Of a stretch of DNA of 10,117 nucleotides, positions 1-6,241 are shown piece by piece; positions within the stretch are counted from its first letter, which is position 1, and the number at the start of each line of letters is the position of its first letter. Source of the stretch: Acidobacteriaceae bacterium (GTDB taxonomy: Bacteria; Acidobacteriota; Terriglobia; Terriglobales; Acidobacteriaceae); NCBI GenBank assembly GCA_003152795.1, contig PMBA01000118.1:765-10881 (forward strand), given 5' to 3'. Below the pieces are notes generated by a model, which was not told the origin of the DNA, made no database searches, and saw nothing but the letters and a program-made list of their open reading frames with translations. A program made the position numbers and the translations under genes.

Positions 1-353
1 CGGTGCCGTTTATGGCGGTGTATTCCGCCAGCAAGTTTGCCGTAAACGCGATCGGAAAAGGCGCCCGGCTGGAGTTGAAACGCGACAACATCAACGTGCT
101 CACGGTCTGTCCCGGATACGTGAGCACCGATTTCGGCGAGCACGTGGTAGCCAATCGCCGGGGCACGGTCCGGCCGCAGGCGGTGCGCGGCATCACGGCG
201 GAGCGGGTGGCGCGAGCGGCGTATCGGGGGTACCGCAGAAAGAAACGGGAGGTGGTCGTCCCCTGGACCATGATTCCAGTCATCAAGCTGTACCAGTTAT
301 TTCCCGGATTGGTCGAGTGGGGAATGGCCAGGGCCATGCGCAATTCGCCCTGA
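1..353 (+). CDS. Short-chain dehydrogenase/reductase (SDR), C-terminal part
   Basis: The 5' part of the gene lies outside the window; the frame is open from base 3 and ends at TGA 351-353, giving about 117 codons. The family uses NAD(P)(H) in a Rossmann fold to oxidise or reduce alcohols and ketones; the substrate cannot be read from this fragment. What is visible is the catalytic YxxxK motif (VYSASKFAVNAI, Tyr about 7 and Lys about 11 codons from the window start) and the downstream CPGYVSTDF segment, the conserved PG-x-(V)-x-T loop after the sixth beta strand. The tail contains a basic stretch (YRGYRRKKREVVVP) and a hydrophobic end, as in SDRs related to DltE/YqjQ. The GTG at base 3 is inside the domain and is not a start. 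The nucleotide-binding TGxxxGxG motif is not in the window. Confidence 0.9.
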   Translation, partial: VPFMAVYSASKFAVNAIGKGARLELKRDNINVLTVCPGYVSTDFGEHVVANRRGTVRPQAVRGITAERVARAAYRGYRRKKREVVVPWTMIPVIKLYQLFPGLVEWGMARAMRNSP

Positions 354-358
354 CCTGG

Positions 359-377
359 GACGGGCGAGGCGCCCGTC
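359..377 (+). other. Short perfect hairpin after the SDR gene
   Basis: An 8-base arm GACGGGCG (359-366) and its perfect complement CGCCCGTC (370-377) are separated by AGG. It starts 6 bases after the SDR stop codon. No T-run follows, so it is not a standard intrinsic terminator. It may stabilise the 3' end of the mRNA or assist termination; this is inference. Confidence 0.4.
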
Positions 378-463
378 GCTCCACTTCTAGTGCCGCATGG
401 TAAAGAAAAGTAAATTCGCTTAGCCGTCAGACACCGAGAGCATCCAATGAAGCAGGCAGAACT

Positions 464-533
464 GCAGTCTTCCACCCCCGCAAGAGGGCCGTTTGCACGG
501 CGGCCCGGGGGTGGAGGCTGCCGTTAATTTTTT
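464..533 (+). terminator. Candidate intrinsic terminator (long hairpin plus T-run)
   Basis: The arm at 464-480 (GCAG...TCCACCCCCG) pairs with 506-521 (CGGGGGTGGA...CTGC). The stem has 10 perfect inner pairs and a further outer stretch with one bulge and one G-T pair. An inner stem GGCCG (487-491)/CGGCC (501-505) closes the loop. The hairpin is followed by TTAATTTTTT at 524-533. Position and shape fit termination of the SDR transcript about 110 bases after its stop codon, just before the next gene. A structured small RNA cannot be excluded from sequence alone. Confidence 0.5.
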
Positions 534-559
534 GTGCTGGCTTTGGTTAGAATAGGATT

Positions 560-1456
560 ATGAGATTTTTCTCCCGACCTGCGCGGTTGACGTTTCCCTT
601 GCTTTTCTCTCTGAGCGCACTGTTGAGCGTGCTGTTGCCGGTCATCCTGCTGTCCCGGATGGCATGCGCACAGGAAGGCGCGCTCGACAAGTCCGAGCCC
701 AAGGGGACCACGGTGGAGGAAATTATCAAGCGCTTCGCTCTCAAGGAGAAGGAGTTCAAGGATGCGCGCGATCAGTACACCTTCCGGCAGGACGTCAAGG
801 TGATGACGCTCGACGGCGACACCCCGGACGGCTACTACCAGCAAGTGTTTGACGTGACTTTCGACGACAAAGGACGCAAGACCAAGAACGTGGTGTTTGC
901 GCCGCAGCCCACCCTGCAACGCCTCATGATGACCGAGGAAGACTTCGACGACATCGAGAACCGCCTCCCGTTCGTGCTGACCTCGGATGAAATCGGGGAA
1001 TATGACATCCTCTATGTCGGCCAGCAGAAACAAGATGAACTGAACACTTATGTTTTCGACGTTGCCCCCAAGCAGATCGTCGGCAAGAAGCGCTATTTCC
1101 AGGGGCGCATCTGGGTGGACAACAAAGACTTTCAGATCGTGGAAACGTACGGCAAGACGGTGCCCGACATCCGCAAGAAGAAAGGCAATGAAAACCTGTT
1201 CCCCAAGTTCACCACCTGGCGCGAGCAGATTGACGGCCAGTACTGGTTCCCGACCTACACGCGCGCGGAAGACACGCTGAAGTTCTCCATGGGCGACATC
1301 AAGATCCGCGAAATCATCAAGTACACGAACTACAAACGTTTCGGAGCGAAATCGAAGATCATCTACGAAGGCCAGGAAGTAAAGAAGGCGGAACCGAAGG
1401 CCGGAGAGCAAAAGCCGGCAGAGCAAAAACCAGCGGAACCGCCAAAGCCGCAATAA
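560..1456 (+). CDS. Secreted LolA/outer-membrane lipoprotein-sorting-like protein
   Basis: A 298-residue protein with a Sec signal peptide: basic N-terminus (MRFFSRPARL), a long Leu/Val-rich core to about residue 32, and an ACA|QE cleavage site after residue 37. The mature part reads as a beta-rich periplasmic domain. Residues 160-270 (VFDVAPKQ, GRIWVDNKDFQIVETYGK, REQIDGQYWFPTYTRAED) resemble the curved half-barrel of the LolA/LolB-like family often annotated as outer membrane lipoprotein-sorting protein. The family carries lipoproteins or hydrophobic ligands across the periplasm, but the ligand here is unknown. The tail (275-298) is low complexity, with repeated EQKPA-type Lys/Glu/Pro units, probably disordered. 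ATG 560 has AGGA at 554-557, unusually close (2 bases); no better start precedes the signal peptide. It is convergent with the next gene, with only 28 bases between the stops. The family call is by recognition of pattern, not by alignment. Confidence 0.75.
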   Translation: MRFFSRPARLTFPLLFSLSALLSVLLPVILLSRMACAQEGALDKSEPKGTTVEEIIKRFALKEKEFKDARDQYTFRQDVKVMTLDGDTPDGYYQQVFDVTFDDKGRKTKNVVFAPQPTLQRLMMTEEDFDDIENRLPFVLTSDEIGEYDILYVGQQKQDELNTYVFDVAPKQIVGKKRYFQGRIWVDNKDFQIVETYGKTVPDIRKKKGNENLFPKFTTWREQIDGQYWFPTYTRAEDTLKFSMGDIKIREIIKYTNYKRFGAKSKIIYEGQEVKKAEPKAGEQKPAEQKPAEPPKPQ

Positions 1457-1484
1457 GACCATTTCTAATTCGATAGAACGACTT

Positions 1485-2282
1485 CTAGTTCACCACCTGT
1501 TTCACGACTTTCGATTTGCTGGTCTCGAAGTTGGTGTCCCCGGCGTACACCGCGGTGACCGCATGCGTTCCCGCCTTCAGCGCCGAGGTTGTGAAACTCG
1601 CTGTACCGCCGCTCAGCGTTCCTGTTCCCAGCACTTTCTTACCTTGGTTGAACGAGACGGTTTCGCCGTCGGGCGGCGGACCAGCGCTCGAAGAGACGTT
1701 GGCGGTAAAGGTCACCGGTTCGCCCGGCGTTGAGGGATTCGGCGACGAGGTTAGTGTGGTCTTGGTCGTTTCCGGACCAACGGTGACGTAGGCCGTGGCG
1801 GGCCCGGCGCCAGTCTGCGCATCCCACACCTGAACCTGTACCGAATCGCCGACGGCGAGCGTGTAGTCATACTCGCCCCATTGTCCGGAAAAACCACCCA
1901 GAGTGATCTTAGTGTTCGTCCAGGAATTGACGATAAGAGTGACCGTGTCGTCGTATCCGGAATAGCCCGCCTGCCAACCCGGGTTGGCGGTCTGATCCTC
2001 CAGGCTAATATAGTAGGAATCTCCTGTGTAAGGGGCCTGCTTACCAAAGCCACTGCCTTTAATGACAATGGTTTGATATTGCTGCGTCGTAATTGGACTG
2101 ACCGATGTGATCGTCGGTTGGGCGCTGCATGGAAGCGGAGATATCGCCGCAATGATGCTGGCGAGACAGACGAGAGACACGGCCAGGCCTTGCGATGGCC
2201 GGGGTCGCAGGTTACGCGATACACTTTTCTTGTGACGCGGGCAGAGACAAGAAACAGCCGCGATGACAGTCTTCAGCTTCAT
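1485..2282 (-). CDS. Secreted IPT/TIG and Ig-like repeat domain protein
   Basis: A 265-residue exported protein of unknown role. Residues 56-168 begin with PTITSVSPITTQQ and contain VIKGSGFG, the hallmark of IPT/TIG immunoglobulin-like domains, with an acidic and aromatic insertion (about 85-140, SYYISLEDQ, GYSGYDDTV). Residues 171-264 form a second, bacterial Ig-like domain of the Big_3/Big_5 type (TLTSSPNPSTPGEPVTFTA, GTASFTTSALKAGTHAVTAVYAGD). Such modules serve adhesion or surface scaffolding in Acidobacteria-like genomes; the ligand is not known. The signal peptide is odd: a 31-residue, Arg/Lys-rich n-region precedes the hydrophobic core (32-50), with probable cleavage at CSA|QP (54/55). 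The ATG at 2282 is supported by AAGGGGA about 8 bases upstream. It is divergent from the regulator gene and convergent with the LolA-like gene. There is no cell-wall anchor or second TM. Confidence 0.85.
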   Translation of the reverse strand: MKLKTVIAAVSCLCPRHKKSVSRNLRPRPSQGLAVSLVCLASIIAAISPLPCSAQPTITSVSPITTQQYQTIVIKGSGFGKQAPYTGDSYYISLEDQTANPGWQAGYSGYDDTVTLIVNSWTNTKITLGGFSGQWGEYDYTLAVGDSVQVQVWDAQTGAGPATAYVTVGPETTKTTLTSSPNPSTPGEPVTFTANVSSSAGPPPDGETVSFNQGKKVLGTGTLSGGTASFTTSALKAGTHAVTAVYAGDTNFETSKSKVVKQVVN

Positions 2283-2345
2283 GGTAATTTCCCCTTGGGA
2301 GTGCGATTTTTGTTGCGTCCTGGGAGCGTCGCCGGAATCGTGCTA

Positions 2346-2383
2346 AACTACGCCGAAATGCCCGGCACTTGGGCTATGTAGTT
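2346..2383. promoter_or_regulatory. Imperfect palindrome in the divergent intergenic region
   Basis: AACTAC (2346-2351) and GTAGTT (2378-2383) form outer arms, and GCCC (2360-2363) and GGGC (2371-2374) form inner arms. It lies in the 166-base gap shared by the secreted Ig-like gene (-) and the winged-helix regulator (+). An extended -10-like TGCTAAACT (2341-2349, + strand) overlaps its left edge. It could be an operator for the neighbouring winged-helix protein or only a weak hairpin; the evidence is thin. Confidence 0.25.
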
Positions 2384-2448
2384 ACCCGAGTCTCCCCCAG
2401 CAGGCAAGTCAAAAGAAGTAAATTGTTGTAAGAGTCCGTAACCTCGCT

Positions 2449-4458
2449 ATGGCGCGGGACTTCTACGAATTTGGCCGGTTTCGCCTGGACCACGCGAGAC
2501 GCCGCCTTTTGCGCGACGGCGGCCCGGTTACGCTCACGCCCAAGGTCTTTGATACTCTCCTCGTGCTGGTCGAACATCACGGCCAGAGGCTTAGCCGTTC
2601 AGAGCTGATTGCCCGGATATGGCCCGAAACGTCCGTGGGCGAGCACAACCTGAATCAGTCCATTGCCGTCCTCCGCAAGGTGCTTGACGACAACCCGCGC
2701 CAACCCGACTACATCGCCACGCTTCCCGGACGCGGCTACTCCTTCATCGCAGAGGTTCGTCACGCTGAACTCCATCAGCCTGGCAATGGCGACCTGTCGG
2801 CCGAGGTTGCAGCGAACGGCAACGCCGGCTCGGGCTTACTACCGATGGGACTACCGGGTGCGCCAGTTCTTCCCGCAGCCGAAAGCGTTACGTCGCCTCC
2901 GGCATCCGCGTCAGGGATCACCCGAAGGCGATGGGTGTATGCCGTTGCGGCGCTGGCGGTGGTTGTCTTAGTGGCAGCGCTCACCCTGGCTTCGCCTGTG
3001 GGCTCCCGAGTGCGGCCGATGATGCGGTCCATGTTTTCTCCCGCCCCGCCGCGTTCCGTGTCCGTCTTGCCTTTCGAAGATTTGGGTGCCTCCTCCGCCG
3101 AGCCGGAAAAGCAATACATCGCCAGCGGTCTCACCCAGGAACTGACCGCCGAGTTGGCGCGATTGCGCGGGCTGAAGGTAATTGTCGGTCGACTCGTACC
3201 CCAGCCCCCGCTTGGATCGGTCTCCGCGCCTGCCGCTCTGGATCCCAAGTCCGTGGGCCGCAGCCTCAATGTTGAGAGTTTGCTGCGAGGCAGCGTGCGC
3301 CGCTCCGGCGAACAATACCGCATCGCCGTGCAACTCATTAACAGCGGGGATGGCCGTGAACTCTGGTCCGGCGTCTACACCGCCGATGTCTCCGACATCC
3401 CGAGCATTGAGGAGCAGGTTGTCCGTCACACTGCTGATGCACTTCGCGTTCCGTGGTCGGCCAGCTTAGATGAGCAATGGGCCCGCCGTCACGTCGAAAA
3501 TCCCGAGGCCCACGATCTTTACTTGCAGGCAAGATACTTGTGGAGCACGCGCAATCGCGACGCCTTGGAGCAAAGCGTCGTGTTGTTTAAGGAAGCCATC
3601 GCCAAGGACCCTTCCTACGCGCGAGCCTATGCTGGACTCGCGGATTCGTACCTCGTGATGGCGACTAATAGCCAGCAGATGCCCGTCGCGACCGCCGGTC
3701 CCCTGGTCCGGGATGCGGCGGTGAAAGCGTTGCAACTCGATCCGACTTTGGCCGAACCGCACGCCACACTCGGCTTGCTGAAATCGAAGTTCGACTGGGA
3801 CTTCGCCGGCGCGCAAGAGGAATTTCAGCGTTCCATCGCGCTCAATCCCGGCTATGCCACCGCTCATCACTGGGCGGGACAGAACCTGACCGCCATGGGC
3901 CATTTCGAAGCCGCCAATGCCGCGTTGCGCAAGGCGCAGGAACTCGATCCCTTGTCCCCGATGATCTTCGAGGGTCTCTTCGAAAACTATTATTACTGGC
4001 ACCGTTTTGACGATGCCCTCCAGACCATGCGCGCCCTCCAGACCCGCGACCCCATCGAGTTCGAGTACGCTCCATTTTCGTGGGCGTTCGGAAACGTATA
4101 CCTGGCCAAAGGCATGTACCCGGAGGCGGAAGCGATCTACCGTCAATTGGCGGACCGCTGTCCGATTGACCTGTACTCTCTTCGATTGGCTCAGGCGCTG
4201 GCGCTGGGAGGGCATCGCGCGGAAGCTCGCGCCGCTCTCGAACGCGTTGAGCGCAAACCTGACGGCAGTGCCGACCCAATCAGTTTAGCCAGGGTTCATG
4301 CGGCGCTGGGAGAAACGGATGCCGCCATCGCATGGCTGCAGCGGGCGTATCAGGAGCGCGATCCGGACGTCACGATTATGAGATACGACCCGGACCTCGC
4401 TGCGCTCTCCGCCAACCCGCGCTTTCAGCAACTGTTGCAACGCGCCTTCAAACTCTGA
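2449..4458 (+). CDS. Membrane-bound winged-helix transcriptional regulator with TolB-like and TPR domains
   Basis: A 669-residue one-component regulator of CadC-like layout, common in Acidobacteria. Residues 5-105 are an OmpR/PhoB-type winged helix (YEFGRFRLD, LTPKVFDTLLVLVEH, recognition helix NLNQSIAVLRKVLDD, wing LPGRGYSFIAEV) that should bind DNA in the cytoplasm. A low-complexity linker leads to one membrane span at about 162-182. Residues 203-335 (SVSVLPFEDL, YIASGLTQELTAELARL, LLRGSVRRSGEQYRIAVQLI) form the TolB-N/FlgO-like domain often found with TPR regulators. About 350-665 are TPR repeats (YLQARYLWSTR, AIAKDPSYARAYAGLADSY, ALQLDPTLAEPHATLGLL, ALNPGYATAHHWAGQNL). The outer part probably senses a ligand or partner protein. 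There is no receiver or kinase domain. The Shine-Dalgarno sequence is weak, but ATG 2449 sits right before the conserved domain start. It is followed 61 bases later by an esterase gene in the same direction, possibly co-transcribed or its target. Confidence 0.9.
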   Translation: MARDFYEFGRFRLDHARRRLLRDGGPVTLTPKVFDTLLVLVEHHGQRLSRSELIARIWPETSVGEHNLNQSIAVLRKVLDDNPRQPDYIATLPGRGYSFIAEVRHAELHQPGNGDLSAEVAANGNAGSGLLPMGLPGAPVLPAAESVTSPPASASGITRRRWVYAVAALAVVVLVAALTLASPVGSRVRPMMRSMFSPAPPRSVSVLPFEDLGASSAEPEKQYIASGLTQELTAELARLRGLKVIVGRLVPQPPLGSVSAPAALDPKSVGRSLNVESLLRGSVRRSGEQYRIAVQLINSGDGRELWSGVYTADVSDIPSIEEQVVRHTADALRVPWSASLDEQWARRHVENPEAHDLYLQARYLWSTRNRDALEQSVVLFKEAIAKDPSYARAYAGLADSYLVMATNSQQMPVATAGPLVRDAAVKALQLDPTLAEPHATLGLLKSKFDWDFAGAQEEFQRSIALNPGYATAHHWAGQNLTAMGHFEAANAALRKAQELDPLSPMIFEGLFENYYYWHRFDDALQTMRALQTRDPIEFEYAPFSWAFGNVYLAKGMYPEAEAIYRQLADRCPIDLYSLRLAQALALGGHRAEARAALERVERKPDGSADPISLARVHAALGETDAAIAWLQRAYQERDPDVTIMRYDPDLAALSANPRFQQLLQRAFKL

Positions 4459-4519
4459 AAGCTGACGAAAACCATCCTCCGGGTAGTCTCGGCGAGCAAG
4501 AATCGATAGACTTGCAGGC

Positions 4520-5677
4520 ATGGAACCTCGACAATCCTTGCCCAAAACCGCGGGAACTATTGCTATTGCTCTCATCATGCCAGTCTTCATGGCAGCTCTG
4601 GCGTACGGACAACAGCCTGCTTCTTTCCAATCCAACGAAGTGCACGCGGACGGAAGCATCACCTTCCGTTACCAGGATCCTGCCGCGAGCAAGGTTCTGC
4701 TCCGCCTGGACGGTGCGAGCAAGCCGCTGGCTATGGAGAAGGACAAGGACAGCGATGGAGTCTGGACCGTGGTTACGCCTCCGCTCCCGCCCCAGATCTA
4801 CGGATATGGATTCGAAGTCGATGGGCGGCCGGAATTCGATCCGAAGAATCCGGTCATTAAGCCGAACCTGATTTTTGTCGGGAACATGGTGACTGTGCCG
4901 GGCAGCGTTCCCCAGCTATGGGAGTCGCGCGACGTGCCCCACGGGACAGTGCATCACCACTTCTATACGTCCAAAGTGGCGCTCGGACTCGCTGGGGGAC
5001 AGAGCGAGTACTACGTCTACACGCCTCCGGGTTACGATCCAAAAAGGCGCAAACCGTACCCGGTGCTGTATCTGCTGCACGGTTGGAGCGACATGGCTGC
5101 CGCCTGGACAGCCGTCGGGCAGGCAAACTTCATTTTCGACAACCTGATTGCCGAAGGCAAAGTGAAGCCCATGCTCGTGGTGATGCCACTTGGCTATGGC
5201 GACATGAAGTTTGTGAATAGCGGGTTCGGGGTGTGGGACGATGACGCGGTGATTGACCACAATGTCGCCCTTTTCAGCCAGGCGTTGCTGACCGAAATAC
5301 TGCCGCGGGTGGAGTCCGCGTATCGCGTTTCGAAGGACCGGAATGACCGGGCAATTACCGGACTTTCCATGGGAGGCCTGGAAAGTCTGACCATTGGACT
5401 TACTCACCCTGGGCAATTTGGCTGGGTTGGAGGATTCAGCTCAGCGCTCGGACACCGCGAGAAAGATCAGCTCGCAACTCTGCATGGAAATTCCGCCAAT
5501 CTGCACCTGCTCTGGATTGCTTGCGGAACCGAAGATGATCTCATCACGCCGAACCGCGGGTTTGTCGCCTGGCTCAAGTCCAATAATGTTCCAGTGACAG
5601 CCGTCGAAACACCCGGCATGCATACTTGGATGGTGTGGCGGGAGAATCTGGCGCGCTTCGCGTCGCTGCTGTTTTAA
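4520..5677 (+). CDS. Secreted alpha/beta-hydrolase esterase (esterase D/CE1-like family)
   Basis: A 385-residue exported hydrolase. The signal peptide is residues 1-30 (hydrophobic core AGTIAIALIMPVFMAALA, cleavage near AYG|QQ). Residues about 35-125 form an N-terminal Ig-like/CBM48-type E-set domain (ITFRYQDPAASKVLLRLDG, GYGFEVDG), often attached to enterochelin-, feruloyl- or acetyl-xylan-esterase-like enzymes. The catalytic domain (about 145-385) has the oxyanion motif LLHGWSD (His187-Gly188), nucleophile elbow GLSMGG with Ser283, probable Asp339 in CGTEDDLI, and His368 in PGMHTW. The triad therefore looks complete. The family cleaves esters such as feruloyl or acetyl groups on plant polysaccharides, or catecholate siderophores; the substrate cannot be fixed from the sequence. 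The start at 4520 gives a proper signal peptide, but its only SD-like bases (AGG 4516-4518) are too close, so expression may depend on read-through from the regulator gene upstream. Confidence 0.88.
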   Translation: MEPRQSLPKTAGTIAIALIMPVFMAALAYGQQPASFQSNEVHADGSITFRYQDPAASKVLLRLDGASKPLAMEKDKDSDGVWTVVTPPLPPQIYGYGFEVDGRPEFDPKNPVIKPNLIFVGNMVTVPGSVPQLWESRDVPHGTVHHHFYTSKVALGLAGGQSEYYVYTPPGYDPKRRKPYPVLYLLHGWSDMAAAWTAVGQANFIFDNLIAEGKVKPMLVVMPLGYGDMKFVNSGFGVWDDDAVIDHNVALFSQALLTEILPRVESAYRVSKDRNDRAITGLSMGGLESLTIGLTHPGQFGWVGGFSSALGHREKDQLATLHGNSANLHLLWIACGTEDDLITPNRGFVAWLKSNNVPVTAVETPGMHTWMVWRENLARFASLLF

Positions 5678-5681
5678 AGGG

Positions 5682-5756
5682 CCAGGTTTCAAGGTGTCAA
5701 AGTTTCAAGGTTTCAAAGAGCTCAGAGGCCGCCGTTCATTGAAACCTTGAAACCTT
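5682..5756. repeat. Direct repeat copy 1, internally palindromic (8-base units)
   Basis: Bases 5682-5753 match 6152-6223 at 69 of 72 positions, and 5701-5753 match without a break. The left side is four head-to-tail 8-base units (AGGTTTCA, AGGTGTCA, AAGTTTCA, AGGTTTCA; 5684-5715). The right side has two inverted units (TGAAACCT twice; 5740-5755). A perfect 15-base inverted repeat, 5702-5716 against 5739-5753, encloses a conserved 22-base loop containing GAGCTC. It begins 4 bases after the esterase stop codon. With copy 2 it brackets the S23-family gene. As RNA the hairpin could also act as a transcript end for the esterase. Confidence 0.85.
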
Positions 5757-5770
5757 AATGCTTGGCACCT

Positions 5771-6136
5771 TCACGCTGTCTTCTTGATCAAGGAGTCGAG
5801 CAGTCGATCAAGCAGACCGAGCACTTGATACGACTCGCGCTCCAGGGCCTCATACGTTTCCCGACCCATAAAGTCCAGATCCAACGCAATCGCCAGCTGT
5901 GTTTCCGCTTCCAACAAGGAGCCTCGCGCCTGGCCCAGGAAATGCCGGAATTCGCCAGACGTCAGTCTGCCTTGACCTTCCGCAATATTAGAAGGCACAG
6001 AAACTGCGGCTCGTCGAATCTGAGAGGTCAGGCCGTACATTTCAGTTCAAGGAAAATCCGCAGTGGCCTTATAAGTGTGGACAGCAAGAGCCTTACTCTT
6101 CTGCCAAACCAGCAACTCTCGATAGGACCGGGCCAT
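5771..6136 (-). pseudogene. Four-helix-bundle protein of the S23/23S rRNA intervening-sequence family, with in-frame TGA
   Basis: Reading from ATG 6136 gives a 121-codon frame of normal family length, with a strong Shine-Dalgarno GGAGGA ending 4 bases before the ATG. The N-terminus is MARSYRELLVWQKSKALAV, matching the family's usual RDLLVWQKA-like first helix. Codon 30 is TGA (6047-6049), lying in FP-stop-TEMYGLTSQ where the family has an ordinary residue; a CGA to TGA change would explain it. The rest (YGLTSQIRRAAVSVPSNIAEG, GEFRHFLGQARGSLLEAETQL) is intact to the stop at 5771. An internal ATG at 6040 could give an 89-residue product lacking helix 1. The family includes ORFs in 23S rRNA intervening sequences and the Avd subunit of diversity-generating retroelements; the function of free-standing members is unknown. 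It is bounded by two direct repeats. A sequencing error or recoding of TGA is possible. Confidence 0.82.
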
Positions 6137-6151
6137 AGTCTCCTCCAAGGA

Positions 6152-6241
6152 CCAGGTTCCCAGGTGTCAGAGTTTCAAGGTTTCAAAGAGCTCAGAGGCC
6201 GCCGTTCATTGAAACCTTGAAACTTTACAACCTCGAAACCT
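6152..6241. repeat. Direct repeat copy 2, complete four-plus-four palindrome
   Basis: This copy has four 8-base units on the left (6154-6185: AGGTTCCC, AGGTGTCA, GAGTTTCA, AGGTTTCA) and four inverted units on the right (6210-6241: TGAAACCT, TGAAACTT, TACAACCT, CGAAACCT). The arms make a perfect 16-base inverted repeat next to the loop and weaker pairing further out. The last unit ends inside the TAA stop codon of the HNH gene (6241-6243). The loop is identical to that of copy 1. Copy 1 has only two clear right units, so copy 2 may be the more complete form. Confidence 0.85.

Larger units (their letters stand above)
5682..6241 (-). mobile_element. Candidate non-autonomous repeat-bounded unit carrying the S23-family gene
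   Basis: Direct repeats with palindromic ends sit 470 bases apart on either side of a single small gene, wedged between two convergent genes whose coding sequence is untouched. No transposase or reverse transcriptase is in the window. The structure could be a mobilised cassette moved in trans, a recombination product between two dispersed palindromic repeats, or two repeats that happen to flank the gene. Mobility is inference; the repeats and gene are seen directly. Confidence 0.4.

Noticed and set aside
524..1462. A 312-codon open frame on the minus strand opposite the LolA-like gene
   Set aside because: It mirrors the plus-strand gene almost exactly, is rich in Arg/Leu/Val from the opposite codon phase, and has no recognisable domain. 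The plus-strand protein has a signal peptide and a family-like core.
1463..1478. TTCTA/TAGAA hairpin between the convergent genes
   Set aside because: A 5-pair A/T-rich stem with no T-run; too weak to call a terminator.
2968..4279. Several minus-strand frames of up to 249 codons opposite the winged-helix/TPR gene
   Set aside because: They are products of high GC and codon bias of the real gene; none shows a domain, signal peptide or ribosome site.
5762..6220. A plus-strand 152-codon frame through the S23 gene and into the repeat
   Set aside because: It reads through the palindromic repeat and is the shadow of the minus-strand four-helix-bundle gene.
5682..6241. A CRISPR array or DGR template/variable repeat pair
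   Set aside because: There are only two repeats, the spacing holds a gene, there is no cas or reverse transcriptase gene, and the three mismatches between copies are not adenine-specific substitutions in one copy.
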